From: Nitrospinota bacterium
GTDB lineage: Bacteria > Nitrospinota_A > UBA7883 > JACRGQ01
Assembly: GCA_029881495.1 (NCBI GenBank)
Contig: JAOUMJ010000023.1
Location: forward strand, 1 to 44,481
Length of the DNA stretch: 44,481 nucleotides
Reading direction: 5' to 3'
Both the position numbers and the translations under genes were made by a program. The notes under the pieces are model-generated. The model was not told the origin of the DNA and made no database searches. It worked only from the letters and a program-made list of their open reading frames with translations. Positions 9,026 to 17,598 of the stretch are shown piece by piece; the first letter of the stretch is position 1; each line of letters starts with the position of its first letter.

Positions 9026-9711
9026 ATATTGTTCCTCAATGAAACCCTCGTGGTAATTGATTCCAGATTGTACATCTTAGTAAGGTTATGCACCGTTTCC
9101 GTGCGAAAGGATGCGTTGATATCTATGGCAACAACCTTGTCGAAATTCCTCTCCAGAACCGCGTTGGTCGGGAGGCCGACATCCGTGCTTATCGTCCCGT
9201 TCTCATATTTATAGACAAATGCCAGCGCCGTCAGATTTTCCACAACGACCCTCCATGAGCCGATGGTACCGGCCAGATCCGTAATATTGGCTTGTTCAAG
9301 ATTGGATCCATTCAGCCTGAACGCCAGGAATTCCCTCGTCGAGCTCCGCGTGCCCGAAACCGGCGGATTAACCGCTTCGCCATCCTCATCGAGGTCGGCC
9401 GTAAAATATATCTCTGTAGTTGAAACTATCACGGATGAAGTGCCTGCGGAAAAAGTTGAATCGGTAAGCCCGAATCTGTCGGGCCCCGCCTCTCCAGGGT
9501 CATATCCGATAAGCCGGAGGTTCTTCGACAATGTATCCATTGCGTTCCGTTCGCTGCCATGCATGTATACAACCTTCTGCTCGCCGGCAAAAAGCTTGTT
9601 TTGCGAATCAAACATCCTGTATATGGCAAGCATGACTATTGAAGCTACGGCAATGGATACCATAAGCTCCACCAGAGTTATACCTTTCTGATCCAGATTC
9701 ATATTTGCCAT
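9022..9711 (-). CDS. pilW: PilW-like type IV minor pilin
   Basis: Minor pilin expected in the pilus tip/priming complex. The protein has 229 residues. The prepilin signature is DQKGITLVELMVSIAVASIV: prepilin peptidase cleavage falls after the Gly, mature residue 1 is Ile instead of the common Phe, and Glu5 is present. A hydrophobic helix follows, then a globular domain containing NLRLIGYDPGEAG, typical of PilW proteins. The ATG at 9711 is 4 bases after the pilV stop, with GGAG upstream; the stop overlaps the pilX ATG. The globular domain has several Thr/Ser-rich segments but no Cys pair. Confidence 0.88.
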   Translation of the reverse strand: MANMNLDQKGITLVELMVSIAVASIVMLAIYRMFDSQNKLFAGEQKVVYMHGSERNAMDTLSKNLRLIGYDPGEAGPDRFGLTDSTFSAGTSSVIVSTTEIYFTADLDEDGEAVNPPVSGTRSSTREFLAFRLNGSNLEQANITDLAGTIGSWRVVVENLTALAFVYKYENGTISTDVGLPTNAVLERNFDKVVAIDINASFRTETVHNLTKMYNLESITTRVSLRNNI

Positions 9712-9715
9712 ATTC

Positions 9716-10303
9716 CTATTCTCCGACTATCGCCGTAGCTATCGAAACATACCTTGGGCTACCCTTTTCGGACCATCCCACCACAACGTAGACCGTCTTC
9801 ATGCCGGCCACCGGATCATCATCCCTTATGGACCATGTCCTCCTCATTTCACTTGCGACAGCAAGACCCGACGGACACTGCAGAATGGCAAGGGGAAAAA
9901 CTTCAAATCCGTTTGCGTCGACCGTATAGCTGTAATCAGGATCCGCAAATAGCGTAGCCGGATCTGTTTCAGCATCGTTTGCTATGGAACAGTTGCCAAG
10001 CCCGGCGCCTATCGTATCGTCGCCGCCGCCAATCGCCATATCCGCGCCCAGATTAAAATCTATACTTCTTAGATCTTCTATTGTCTTTTGCACAAGAAGA
10101 CTTGCTTCAATATATCTGGAACTGGAGACATTCCCCCCTACTACAGAAAGAGAGATCGACGAAAGCGCCAACAGCGCGATTGAAAAGATGGTGATAGCTA
10201 CCAGGCTTTCCAGGAGTGAAAAGCCTTCACACCCCGATACAGGAGTGCAATAAATCTCCCTGCGCCGGAAACTTGCCATATCGCGGTTGAATTCGCTTCT
10301 CAT
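9716..10303 (-). CDS. pilV: PilV-like type IV minor pilin
   Basis: First gene of the minor pilin operon. The 195 residues include a fairly long leader (about 26 residues) before CEGFSLLESLVAITIFSIAL. This is a class III prepilin cleavage site G/F with Glu5, followed by the assembly helix. The later text (RRTWSIRDDDP...TVYVVVGWSEKG) fits the PilV family, which often ends in such a strand-rich domain. ATG 10303 has AAAGG 6 bases upstream. No FimT/FimU or PilE gene precedes it, so the set here is pilV-W-X-Y1 only; the other minor pilins must lie elsewhere or be absent. Confidence 0.87.
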   Translation of the reverse strand: MRSEFNRDMASFRRREIYCTPVSGCEGFSLLESLVAITIFSIALLALSSISLSVVGGNVSSSRYIEASLLVQKTIEDLRSIDFNLGADMAIGGGDDTIGAGLGNCSIANDAETDPATLFADPDYSYTVDANGFEVFPLAILQCPSGLAVASEMRRTWSIRDDDPVAGMKTVYVVVGWSEKGSPRYVSIATAIVGE

Positions 10304-10381
10304 CTATTACCTTTTTTCCATTAAAAACAGCTACTTCTTTTGCACATATTATAGCCTTTTAGCGGCTAATATTATGATTTA

Positions 10382-10398
10382 TGCATAATCCATACCAA
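10382..10398 (-). promoter_or_regulatory. Candidate sigma54 (-24/-12) promoter of the pilV operon
   Basis: On the minus strand the stretch TTGGTATGGATTATGCA has the invariant GG and GC separated by exactly 10 bases. It agrees with TGGCACGRNNNTTGCW at 13 of 16 positions. It lies about 80 bases upstream of pilV. Sigma54 control of pilus genes is known in several Gram-negative bacteria. A TATAAT also occurs closer to the gene, without a good -35 partner. Prediction by eye. Confidence 0.3.
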
Positions 10399-10415
10399 TA
10401 TAAAAGAGAAAAGAA

Positions 10416-10427
10416 TGCAAATTTGCA
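10416..10427. repeat. Perfect 12-bp palindrome TGCAAATTTGCA in the pilV upstream region
   Basis: TGCAAATTTGCA reads the same on both strands. It lies in the AT-rich divergent intergenic region (10304-10557) between pilV and the unknown plus-strand gene. Near copies occur at 17926-17937 (TGCAAATCTGCA) and 40362-40375 (TGCAAAATCCTGCA), both also in long intergenic regions. It could be an operator for a dimeric regulator; no binding protein is identified. Confidence 0.45.
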
Positions 10428-10557
10428 ACATTTTAGCCATATATATAGACCGCTCAACATGCCAAGTATATATTATCATACACTTTTACCAATATCGGTC
10501 TCCCCACTCTTCTGCAACAATATTAACAAATTCATCCAATAAACCGAAAAGCATCAT

Positions 10558-10929
10558 ATGAAGTATTTCGCAATTCCCGCATTACTGCTAACTATACTTT
10601 TTTCCGGCGAAGCGTCCGCATGGTATGTGACCATTCACGACGAGCCGGAGGACTCTGAAAGAAAAAATGGAATAATTTTCCCTTTGACAAATAATACGAG
10701 CAGGGACATTGAGCTTGTATATGGGTGGGTATACAGATACGAAGCAGAAAATCCAAAGGATCTCTACCTCGTTTCAAATCCGCACGTACCGGGCATAAAG
10801 GTAACACCCGGACCACACAAACCTGGCGAAAAAGCGCTTTACTGGTTCGAGGTTCCTCCGTATCACATAAAACCTGATAAATACGGGATATTAATTTACG
10901 ATGCTTCCATTCGGTTTTCCCGATTTTGA
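10558..10929 (+). CDS. Exported protein of unknown function
   Basis: The 123 residues begin with a clear signal peptide (KYFAIPALLLTILFSGEASA, cleavage likely before WYVT). The mature domain of about 100 residues looks like a beta-sandwich: ERKNGIIFPLTNNTSRDIELVYGW, then PGPHKPGEKALYWFEVPPYHIKPDKYGI. That pattern resembles small Ig-like periplasmic or surface domains, but I do not recognise a named family. The ribosome-binding site is weak (GAAAAG about 9 bases before the ATG). It is divergent from the pilus operon and 43 bases upstream of a second exported protein, so the two may form a small operon. A role in the cell envelope is all that can be said. Confidence 0.65.
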   Translation: MKYFAIPALLLTILFSGEASAWYVTIHDEPEDSERKNGIIFPLTNNTSRDIELVYGWVYRYEAENPKDLYLVSNPHVPGIKVTPGPHKPGEKALYWFEVPPYHIKPDKYGILIYDASIRFSRF

Positions 10930-10972
10930 CCCTCTCAATCCATTTTTCAGGAAATTCCGCTAGAATAGAGCG

Positions 10973-11674
10973 ATGATTGAAAATCGGCTCTGCAGAATTA
11001 AAACGATTATCATCTTTATGACAATTGCCGGATTCGCGATACCGGCGAACCCGGAGGAGGAGAAGAGTGCGGAAATTCACTTCAACCGGGTTATATACGG
11101 CGATGTAATGACCGGGATGCGGCTGCAGCATTTCAGCTCAATTTTTCCCGGATTTACCGAAACCGCCAGCGGAAACTTTGTGGACCTTGAGAAGCGGTCC
11201 AAAACTGATTTCACGATACTTGTTGAAAAACCGCTCAACATTGACCTGTTCGGCATTTTCCTCAAAAGAATTCCAATATCAATATTCAGCACATCGGATG
11301 AATTGGCATGCAATACACCCCAGGGGGCGAGGTTTCTCTCACATCCCCCAACCAGGGAGGGCGCTATAAAGATCATCCTGTACTCCTACGACTATCTTGT
11401 CTGCGCGGGGGAAGGAGTAGTAAGCGGTGAAAGACTTCTTGAAAAATACATTGAGAAATACGGGAATTACGACAAGAAGGATTATGACCGCAACCAGCAT
11501 ATCTATTTCAACGTTGAAAAGAGATACGAGGTACGCGTAAAACCTGTAAAAAGCAAAACCGGCGAAGGCGCACTGATAATAACCGTTTCCGATAATGAAA
11601 TTTTCAAGGAAGCCTACGACAGCTGGCGCGCTTACATCAGAAGGATCGAAGAATCGGCGCTGGAAAAATTCTAG
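10973..11674 (+). CDS. Exported protein of unknown function
   Basis: The 233 residues start with a hydrophobic segment (TIIIFMTIAGFAIPANPEEE) that looks like a signal peptide or a single anchor. The rest is a soluble, mixed alpha/beta sequence with LFGIFLKRIPISIFSTSDELAC and a charged stretch, KYIEKYGNYDKKDYDRNQH. Two Cys (in ELACN and YLVCAGE) might pair in the periplasm. No motif of a known enzyme was found. It follows the 123-aa exported protein by 43 bases on the same strand. A hairpin at 11743-11768 lies beyond its stop. Coding status is supported by its length, its signal peptide and the absence of any better frame. Confidence 0.65.
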   Translation: MIENRLCRIKTIIIFMTIAGFAIPANPEEEKSAEIHFNRVIYGDVMTGMRLQHFSSIFPGFTETASGNFVDLEKRSKTDFTILVEKPLNIDLFGIFLKRIPISIFSTSDELACNTPQGARFLSHPPTREGAIKIILYSYDYLVCAGEGVVSGERLLEKYIEKYGNYDKKDYDRNQHIYFNVEKRYEVRVKPVKSKTGEGALIITVSDNEIFKEAYDSWRAYIRRIEESALEKF

Positions 11675-11742
11675 CCGTCACCGCTAAAACAACGGTGCTA
11701 CGCTAAAACAATACTAAAAATAACTGGATTTTCCCGCATGGC

Positions 11743-11768
11743 CCGCTTCACGGAGAGCCGTGAAGCGG
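11743..11768. terminator. Perfect 11-bp hairpin between convergent genes, possible terminator
   Basis: CCGCTTCACGG (11743-11753) and its exact complement CCGTGAAGCGG (11758-11768) enclose a 4-base loop, AGAG. The hairpin lies between a plus-strand gene ending at 11674 and a minus-strand gene ending at 11779. Neither side has a good T run, so it may act as a transcript-end stabiliser rather than a strict intrinsic terminator. Confidence 0.5.
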
Positions 11769-11778
11769 AAATCGAAAT

Positions 11779-12222
11779 TTAATTTGACGAAGAAGAGTGG
11801 AAGCGGCTGTTTTCGTCGACAACCAGAGCCGCCGCCTGCGAGACAAGCATCTTTAATTCGGGGTCGTCGACAACCTTGAGCAATGAAACAAGGTCGTTTT
11901 TCCTCTCCTTGAGGGAATCAACCATCGGTTTTATCCGCCCTATCGGAACATCCTGGTTCTCAAGCGAGTTTTTATAGATAGTCAGATCATCGAGAAGCGA
12001 TTCCAGCTGGCCAACTGCAAGCAGGTTTATCGAATTGCTAGCTTTCGGAGTAGCTGTGACGCTCTGAACAGGGGGCGTCGCAAGCGGTGCATCAGCTTTA
12101 ACAGCTTTTTCCGCCATAGCTTCTTTCAACACTGAATCAAACGGCGTAGAGCCGGTTTTTTCCGTTTTCTTTTGTGGAAGCTCCCCGCTCCCGCCAACTT
12201 TGCTTGTTACGTCTATTTTCAT
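11779..12222 (-). CDS. Cytoplasmic protein of unknown function, helical C-terminus
   Basis: 147 residues with no signal peptide or membrane segment. Residues 1-65 are polar and probably disordered (KIDVTSKVGGSGELPQKK, then Ala/Pro/Thr-rich) and include the short motif TPFDSVLKEAMAEKA. Residues of about 68-140 form an amphipathic helical domain (LESLLDDLTIYKNSLE, MVDSLKERKNDLVSLLKVV, LKMLVSQAAALVVDE). The disordered N-terminus plus helical bundle is the style of small flagellar or secretion chaperones and regulators, but I cannot name a family. ATG 12222 is preceded by AGGAGG, a strong site. It lies 94 bases downstream of lspA on the same strand. Confidence 0.65.
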   Translation of the reverse strand: MKIDVTSKVGGSGELPQKKTEKTGSTPFDSVLKEAMAEKAVKADAPLATPPVQSVTATPKASNSINLLAVGQLESLLDDLTIYKNSLENQDVPIGRIKPMVDSLKERKNDLVSLLKVVDDPELKMLVSQAAALVVDENSRFHSSSSN

Positions 12223-12316
12223 AAATTTCCTCCTGTTTCTTCCATATCGGAAAAAACCAAGTTTCCCTTTAGTAGATTATCCCTTTATGAGGAGTAAGGC
12301 AAACCGGGCGGCGATG

Positions 12317-12835
12317 CTACTTCTTTGGCGTATCCGAGACATTTCCGGAGGATAAATCCAATACCGTTTTCACTATTACCAGCGTCACACCTACCGAAAT
12401 GCACGAATCCGCCACGTTGAACGCCGGCCAATGGTATGTCCCGAAATAGACGTCCAGAAAGTCGGTTACTTTACCGTAGAGGAACCTGTCCCACAGGTTC
12501 CCCAGGGCGCCGCCGAATATGAGAATGAGGGCCGACTTCATAACCTTGTCATCCTCTTCCACATCTCTGTAAATGAATACAATTACGATGAGCGCCACCA
12601 CCGATGCGGCCTTGAAAAATATCGCGCGCCAAATGGAGTCTATCCCGGCAAGGAAGCTGAATGCCCCCCCACGGTTCCAGACAAACACGATATTGAAAAA
12701 GCCGTCGATAACAGAAACCGATTCCCCCTCGGCAAGGCTCCTTCTTATGATCTCCTTGGTTACCTGGTCAGCTACGAGGATGACAATGGACCAGATAATG
12801 AGCGGCAGATACTTCTGAAAAGCCGGGCCGTTCAT
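12317..12835 (-). CDS. lspA: Lipoprotein signal peptidase (signal peptidase II)
   Basis: Inner-membrane aspartyl protease that removes the signal peptide from diacylglyceryl-prolipoproteins. The 172 residues have four hydrophobic segments (about 10-25, 65-90, 100-115 and 140-160). Visible motifs are NRGGAFSFL, GNLWDRFLYGKVTDF and FNVADSCISVG; the catalytic pair is expected at Asp125 and Asp143. I chose the ATG at 12835, which starts 4 bases after the ileS stop (TGA at 12842-12840) and gives the usual family length. An in-frame upstream start at 12952 would lie inside ileS. The ileS-lspA order is common in bacteria and suggests one operon. Confidence 0.94.
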   Translation of the reverse strand: MNGPAFQKYLPLIIWSIVILVADQVTKEIIRRSLAEGESVSVIDGFFNIVFVWNRGGAFSFLAGIDSIWRAIFFKAASVVALIVIVFIYRDVEEDDKVMKSALILIFGGALGNLWDRFLYGKVTDFLDVYFGTYHWPAFNVADSCISVGVTLVIVKTVLDLSSGNVSDTPKK

Positions 12836-12839
12836 GGTA

Positions 12840-15656
12840 TCAAACCCCGCTTTCAGCAAGATGTTTCGCGCATCGTTCACATACGGCCGGGTGTTCGCTG
12901 TTTCTCCCCAGATCCGTAGAGTAATTCCAGCATCTTTCGCATTTCTCCCCATCGGCCTTCAATACCGATATCTCCATCTCCCCCTCTGATTTGGGTTTCA
13001 CCACGGCCTGTGAAACGATGAATATAAATGGAAGCTCGGCCTCATACTCCTTCATAACAGTCTGATGCTTGCCGGATGCCGATATTTCAAGTTTCGCATC
13101 AAGCGAATGACCTATTACTTTGTCACGCCGCTTTTCTTCAAGCACTTTTAATACCCGGTTACGAATTTCAAGGATGGTATCCCATTTTTTTCGAAATTCG
13201 AATTCCTTCCCGCTGAACAGCGCCATAAGGCGTTTACCGGAAGTTTCCTCTGAATTTGCAAACCGGAACCACCCTTCATGAAGGAATTCCTCGGAATGCA
13301 CAGTCGAGCCTTTTGGGCACAATGAATCTTCGGGTATCGCCTTCCATATCTCTTCTGCTGTAAAGCTGAGAACAGGAGCAACCAGCCGAACCATTAGTTG
13401 CGTGAGTGCGTATATGGTCGTTTGAGCGGCGCGGCGTCCATCTGACTCTGCAGGATATGTATAAAGCCTGTCCTTGACGATATCAAGATAGAAAGAGCTT
13501 AGATCCACTACGCAGAAATTATTAATCTGGTGGTAGAGGACATGATATTCATGGCGGTCAAATGCCTCCAGCACCTTTTTTTGCATCTGATAGGCGCGAT
13601 CCAATATGTATCTGTCGAGTTCAGGCAATCTGTGACTGTCCACGAAATTCTTGTCTGGATTAAAATCATACAGGTTGCTAAGCAAGAAACGGAAGGTGTT
13701 CCTGATTTTGCGGTACGACTCGGAAAGGCGCTTTAAAATTTCATCGGATATCCTCACCTCTTCCATATAGTTCTCGGAAGATATCCATAACCTCAAAACC
13801 TCCGCGCCGTATTTCTTTACCACCTGCTCGGGGGTTATCGTGTTGCCTACCGATTTCGACATCTTCTTCCCCTGCTTGTCCACGACGTATCCGTGGGTAA
13901 GTACCGTTTTATACGGTGCGGGATTGCCGGTACCTACCGATTCCAGGAGCGAGCTTTGAAACCACCCTCTATGCTGGTCGCTCCCCTCAAGATAGAGGTC
14001 GGCCGGCCATGAAAGCTCCTTCCAGTCTTTAAGCACCAGCGCGTGGCTCACTCCGGAATCGAACCAGACATCAAGGATATCCTCTTCCTTCCTGAACCTG
14101 TCGCTTCCGCATTTGCACTTCGCGCCGGAGGCGAACTCCCCTGCGTCAAGCTCGAACCAGACGTCCGCCCCTTTATTCTCTATCATGTCGGCGGCTCTTC
14201 TTGCCACGTCGGCGCTCATCAGCGGTTCATCGCATTTTTCACAGAAAAGAATGGTTATCGGCACGCCCCACGACCTTTGCCGCGAAACGCACCAGTCGGG
14301 GCGCCCCTCGACCATTCCGTGAATTCGTTCCTTCCCCCATGCGGGAACCCATTTGGTTTTGCCGATGTTCTCAAGAGCCCTCGCCCGCAGATCATTCTTC
14401 TCCATGCTGATAAACCACTGCGCGGTTGCGCGGAAGATTATCGGTTTCTTGCATCGCCAGCAGTGGGGGTATGAGTGCCCCAGCTTCTCCTCATGGAGGA
14501 GCCTCCCTGTGGATGACAGCTTTTCAATCACGTCGCCGTTCGCTGCCGGAACCTTGAGCCCTCCGAAGAACTCCAGATCGTCTACATATCTGCCGTCACC
14601 CCTCACCGGGTTATAGACCTCAAGGCCATACTTCAATCCGACTATATAGTCATCCTGCCCATGCCCCGGGGCTGTATGAACCGCGCCGGTACCCTGTTCG
14701 AGGGTTACATGCATACCTGTGATAATCGGGGATCTTTTTTCATACAGGGCATGCCTCGTGTCGACATTTTCCAGCTCCGACCCCTTAAAGGTCTTAACGC
14801 TCTTTACGTCGTCTACTCCAAGTTTGCTTAAAACCTTTCCGGCAAGCTCCGTGGCGAGAATGAGGATACCGTCCTTATACTCCACTGCGGAGTAGTCGAA
14901 CCCGGGGTGCACCGCAACCGCGCGGTTGGCGGGGATTGTCCAGGGGGTGGTGGTCCAGATCAGAATGGAAACCTCCCTGTCGGAAGGGAGGCCTAGTTTT
15001 TCTGCTTCCCCTTCCCAAAGGGGAAACTTGACGAACACGGATGGGGATACATGGTCTTCGTACTCCACCTCGGCTTCCGCAAGAGCCGTGCAGCAGGAAA
15101 CACACCAGTGCACCGGTTTTAATCCCTGGTATAGAGAGCCGTTCTCAATGAACTTTGCAAGCTCCCTTACCGTATCGGCTTCATATTTATAATTCATTGT
15201 GAGGTAGGGATTCTCCCAATCCCCGAAGATGCCGAGCCTTTTAAACGACTCCCTCTGTTTGTCAACGAACTCGGAGGCGTAGTCACGACAGAGCTTCCTT
15301 TTCTCCGAGCGGGAAATCTCCCCCTTCTTTTTGCCAAGCTTCTTGTCTACCTGGAGTTCGATAGGGAGTCCGTGGCAATCCCACCCCGGAACGTAAGGGG
15401 CGTCGAATCCCTGCATGGTTTTGATCTTTACTATCATGTCCTTGAGGATCTTGTTAAGAGCATGCCCCGTATGGATGTCGCCGTTTGCGTACGGCGGGCC
15501 ATCGTGAAGGATATATTTGGGCGCGCCGGTCCTTGCCTTGCGGATCTTTTGATACATGTCCGCCCACTCCTCCAGCAGGCGCGGTTCAAGCGTTGCCAGC
15601 CCCGCCTTCATGGGGAAGTCGGTTTGAGGAAGGTTCAGGGTATCTTTGTAATCCAT
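12840..15656 (-). CDS. ileS: Isoleucyl-tRNA synthetase
   Basis: Charges tRNA-Ile with isoleucine and edits valine. 938 residues, the usual bacterial type I length. The class I HIGH motif appears as HTGH at residues 62-65 ([14 protein letters not shown]) and the second signature as KKMSKSVGN. The tryptophan-rich WFISMEK and [13 protein letters not shown] stretches of the family are present. The C-terminal zinc site reads CERCW...CERC. The ATG at 15656 gives the family start [10 protein letters not shown]. It lies 82 bases downstream of the histidine kinase on the same strand and is followed at once by lspA. All key residues appear intact. Confidence 0.97.
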   Translation of the reverse strand: MDYKDTLNLPQTDFPMKAGLATLEPRLLEEWADMYQKIRKARTGAPKYILHDGPPYANGDIHTGHALNKILKDMIVKIKTMQGFDAPYVPGWDCHGLPIELQVDKKLGKKKGEISRSEKRKLCRDYASEFVDKQRESFKRLGIFGDWENPYLTMNYKYEADTVRELAKFIENGSLYQGLKPVHWCVSCCTALAEAEVEYEDHVSPSVFVKFPLWEGEAEKLGLPSDREVSILIWTTTPWTIPANRAVAVHPGFDYSAVEYKDGILILATELAGKVLSKLGVDDVKSVKTFKGSELENVDTRHALYEKRSPIITGMHVTLEQGTGAVHTAPGHGQDDYIVGLKYGLEVYNPVRGDGRYVDDLEFFGGLKVPAANGDVIEKLSSTGRLLHEEKLGHSYPHCWRCKKPIIFRATAQWFISMEKNDLRARALENIGKTKWVPAWGKERIHGMVEGRPDWCVSRQRSWGVPITILFCEKCDEPLMSADVARRAADMIENKGADVWFELDAGEFASGAKCKCGSDRFRKEEDILDVWFDSGVSHALVLKDWKELSWPADLYLEGSDQHRGWFQSSLLESVGTGNPAPYKTVLTHGYVVDKQGKKMSKSVGNTITPEQVVKKYGAEVLRLWISSENYMEEVRISDEILKRLSESYRKIRNTFRFLLSNLYDFNPDKNFVDSHRLPELDRYILDRAYQMQKKVLEAFDRHEYHVLYHQINNFCVVDLSSFYLDIVKDRLYTYPAESDGRRAAQTTIYALTQLMVRLVAPVLSFTAEEIWKAIPEDSLCPKGSTVHSEEFLHEGWFRFANSEETSGKRLMALFSGKEFEFRKKWDTILEIRNRVLKVLEEKRRDKVIGHSLDAKLEISASGKHQTVMKEYEAELPFIFIVSQAVVKPKSEGEMEISVLKADGEKCERCWNYSTDLGRNSEHPAVCERCAKHLAESGV

Positions 15657-15738
15657 AGTCGGATAAGTTTACTTTCACATCACCAACTAATCAACACTCC
15701 ATTCAAAAAGAAACGGAATAATCGACGCCATGGGGCTG

Positions 15739-17598
15739 TCAGACTATGAGTTTGCGGATGCGCGGCAGGAGATCCTCGGGGACAAAAGGCTTGGTGATAA
15801 AATCGTTCGCCCCGGCGCGGAACATTTCATCCTTTTTGACAATCTCTCCGGATGGCATAAGTGCGATAAATGGAAGAGATGCGGTCAGGTGGTTTGAGCG
15901 TATCTTTTGCAAAAGTTCCAGTCCGCATGCGTTCTCCGTTCCGGTCGAGGCCAGGATCAGATGTGGCTGGCTTTCGTTTATCATCTCTTCCGCCTCAGGA
16001 CAGCTGTTGGCAATCCTGATCTCAACATTGAGTGTGCCGATCAGTTTGGATAGAAGCTTCCGAAGGAACTTGTCATCATCCACTATTAGAACCTCGGGTT
16101 TTACCTCCGGCACTGAAAAATAGAATGTGCTCCCCGCGCCTACTGCTGATTCAGCAACCAAATTACCGCCAAGCGCAGTTGCGATCTCCTTGCAGAGAGG
16201 CAATCCCATACCGGTTCCCAGTTCCCCCCCTGTTCCAACTGATGAAGTCTTTATCTGGTAATCAAACAGCGACTCGATAATGTCGGGGCTTATACCAACC
16301 CCTGAATCGCTCACGGCAAGGGAAGTCTTTTCACCGTAAGGCAGGTAGAGGCGCACCTTCCCCCCTCTGTTGCTGAATTTTATCGCGTTGGAGAGGAGAT
16401 TTCTCACAACCTCATGATAGAGCGCGGAATCCACATAAATGCGCGTACGCCTCGGAACATCGTTTACAACCTCTATCCCCTTGCTCGCGGCAAGATGGAA
16501 AAAATAATCAAAATTCCTGGCAATGAGATAATGCATATCTTCAAAGCCAAAGACCGGTTTTAGCGCGCCGGTCTTCAGCCTTCCAATGTCTAGCAGACTT
16601 TCGATCAGTTTCATCAATGATTCACCCGTAGATATCGATGAATTGACCAGCTTCAACGCTTCATCCCCCATCCCGTATTTCGGAGTGGAAATCAGCACCC
16701 TCATTGTGCTGATAATAGTAGCGAGCGGACCTTTCAAGTCGTGTGAGACAAGCGAGAGCATTTTATCTTTCAGGACTGTAGCTTTCTCAGCGTTCTCCTT
16801 GGCGGATATAAGGTCTTCCTCCCGTTTCTTCCTGTCCGTTATATCTATGGACAGTCCGCAAACGGCATATGGCCTCCCCTCCTTGTCCAGGATAGGAAAA
16901 CAGCTGGTCAGAAATACCTTTGGCCTTCCGTCGACAATCTCCGTATCTTCCCTGTCAAAAGGCTTGACCTCCCGGAAAAGTTTCTGTTCGCTCTTCCAAA
17001 GTTTTTGCGCGAACGACACCGGAAATACTTCTGCGCCTGTTTTGCCGACTACGGCATCCTCTTCCAGATTATGCAACTCAAGGAAACGCTTGTTCACCAT
17101 GACAAACTTTCCGTCTTCCCCCTTTACATATACCGCGGCTCGAGAACCGTTCAACAGCTCCCGAACACTTTCGATAGCGCTCCCTTTAGCAACAACTTCT
17201 CCGATCGTCGCTTCTTCTCTGGAAATCCCCATGATGCCGATAATATTCCCACCGAGATCCTTTATCTGCGAAGCGGAAACAAACGACCGGAAGATCTCGC
17301 CATTCCTGCGCTTGTTCAGGATCCAGCCATGAAATTCCCCACGTGCCTGCATTGTCTGAGCCGGCTTTTCGGACTCGGACGCATTGGCGTACAACATGAC
17401 TACGTTCTTGCCGATAACCTCGGATTCTGCATAACCGAATGTCTTTTCGGCGGTCTTGTTGAATTTGACAATCCTTCTGGCCTTGTCGACAACGATTATC
17501 ATCTCGTTGGAATTGTCCAGAAAACTGGATGAGACATCGCGATTTTTGATCATATTGCCAAAAATTTCTCCGCTCTTGTCCGGTGCCTTGCTATCCAT
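15739..17598 (-). CDS. PAS-PAS hybrid histidine kinase with degenerate receiver
   Basis: Cytoplasmic two-component sensor kinase of 619 residues without membrane segments. PAS 1 covers about 25-130 (NEMIIVVDKARRIVKFNKTA) and PAS 2 about 145-255, ending in SIDITDRKKREEDL. The HisKA domain holds phospho-His286 (LSLVSHDLKGPL). The ATPase domain shows the N box RNLLSNAIKFSN, the G1 box SDSGVGIS and the G2 box GTGMGLPLC. The C-terminal receiver keeps the acidic cluster (LIVDDDKF) and Lys603 (FITKPF). The phospho-acceptor position, however, is Ser551 (LILASTGTENACG) instead of Asp, and Met581 replaces the usual Thr/Ser, so the receiver probably cannot be phosphorylated. The kinase may signal to a partner encoded elsewhere. 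No strong ribosome-binding site is visible before ATG 17598. Confidence 0.9.
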   Translation of the reverse strand: MDSKAPDKSGEIFGNMIKNRDVSSSFLDNSNEMIIVVDKARRIVKFNKTAEKTFGYAESEVIGKNVVMLYANASESEKPAQTMQARGEFHGWILNKRRNGEIFRSFVSASQIKDLGGNIIGIMGISREEATIGEVVAKGSAIESVRELLNGSRAAVYVKGEDGKFVMVNKRFLELHNLEEDAVVGKTGAEVFPVSFAQKLWKSEQKLFREVKPFDREDTEIVDGRPKVFLTSCFPILDKEGRPYAVCGLSIDITDRKKREEDLISAKENAEKATVLKDKMLSLVSHDLKGPLATIISTMRVLISTPKYGMGDEALKLVNSSISTGESLMKLIESLLDIGRLKTGALKPVFGFEDMHYLIARNFDYFFHLAASKGIEVVNDVPRRTRIYVDSALYHEVVRNLLSNAIKFSNRGGKVRLYLPYGEKTSLAVSDSGVGISPDIIESLFDYQIKTSSVGTGGELGTGMGLPLCKEIATALGGNLVAESAVGAGSTFYFSVPEVKPEVLIVDDDKFLRKLLSKLIGTLNVEIRIANSCPEAEEMINESQPHLILASTGTENACGLELLQKIRSNHLTASLPFIALMPSGEIVKKDEMFRAGANDFITKPFVPEDLLPRIRKLIV

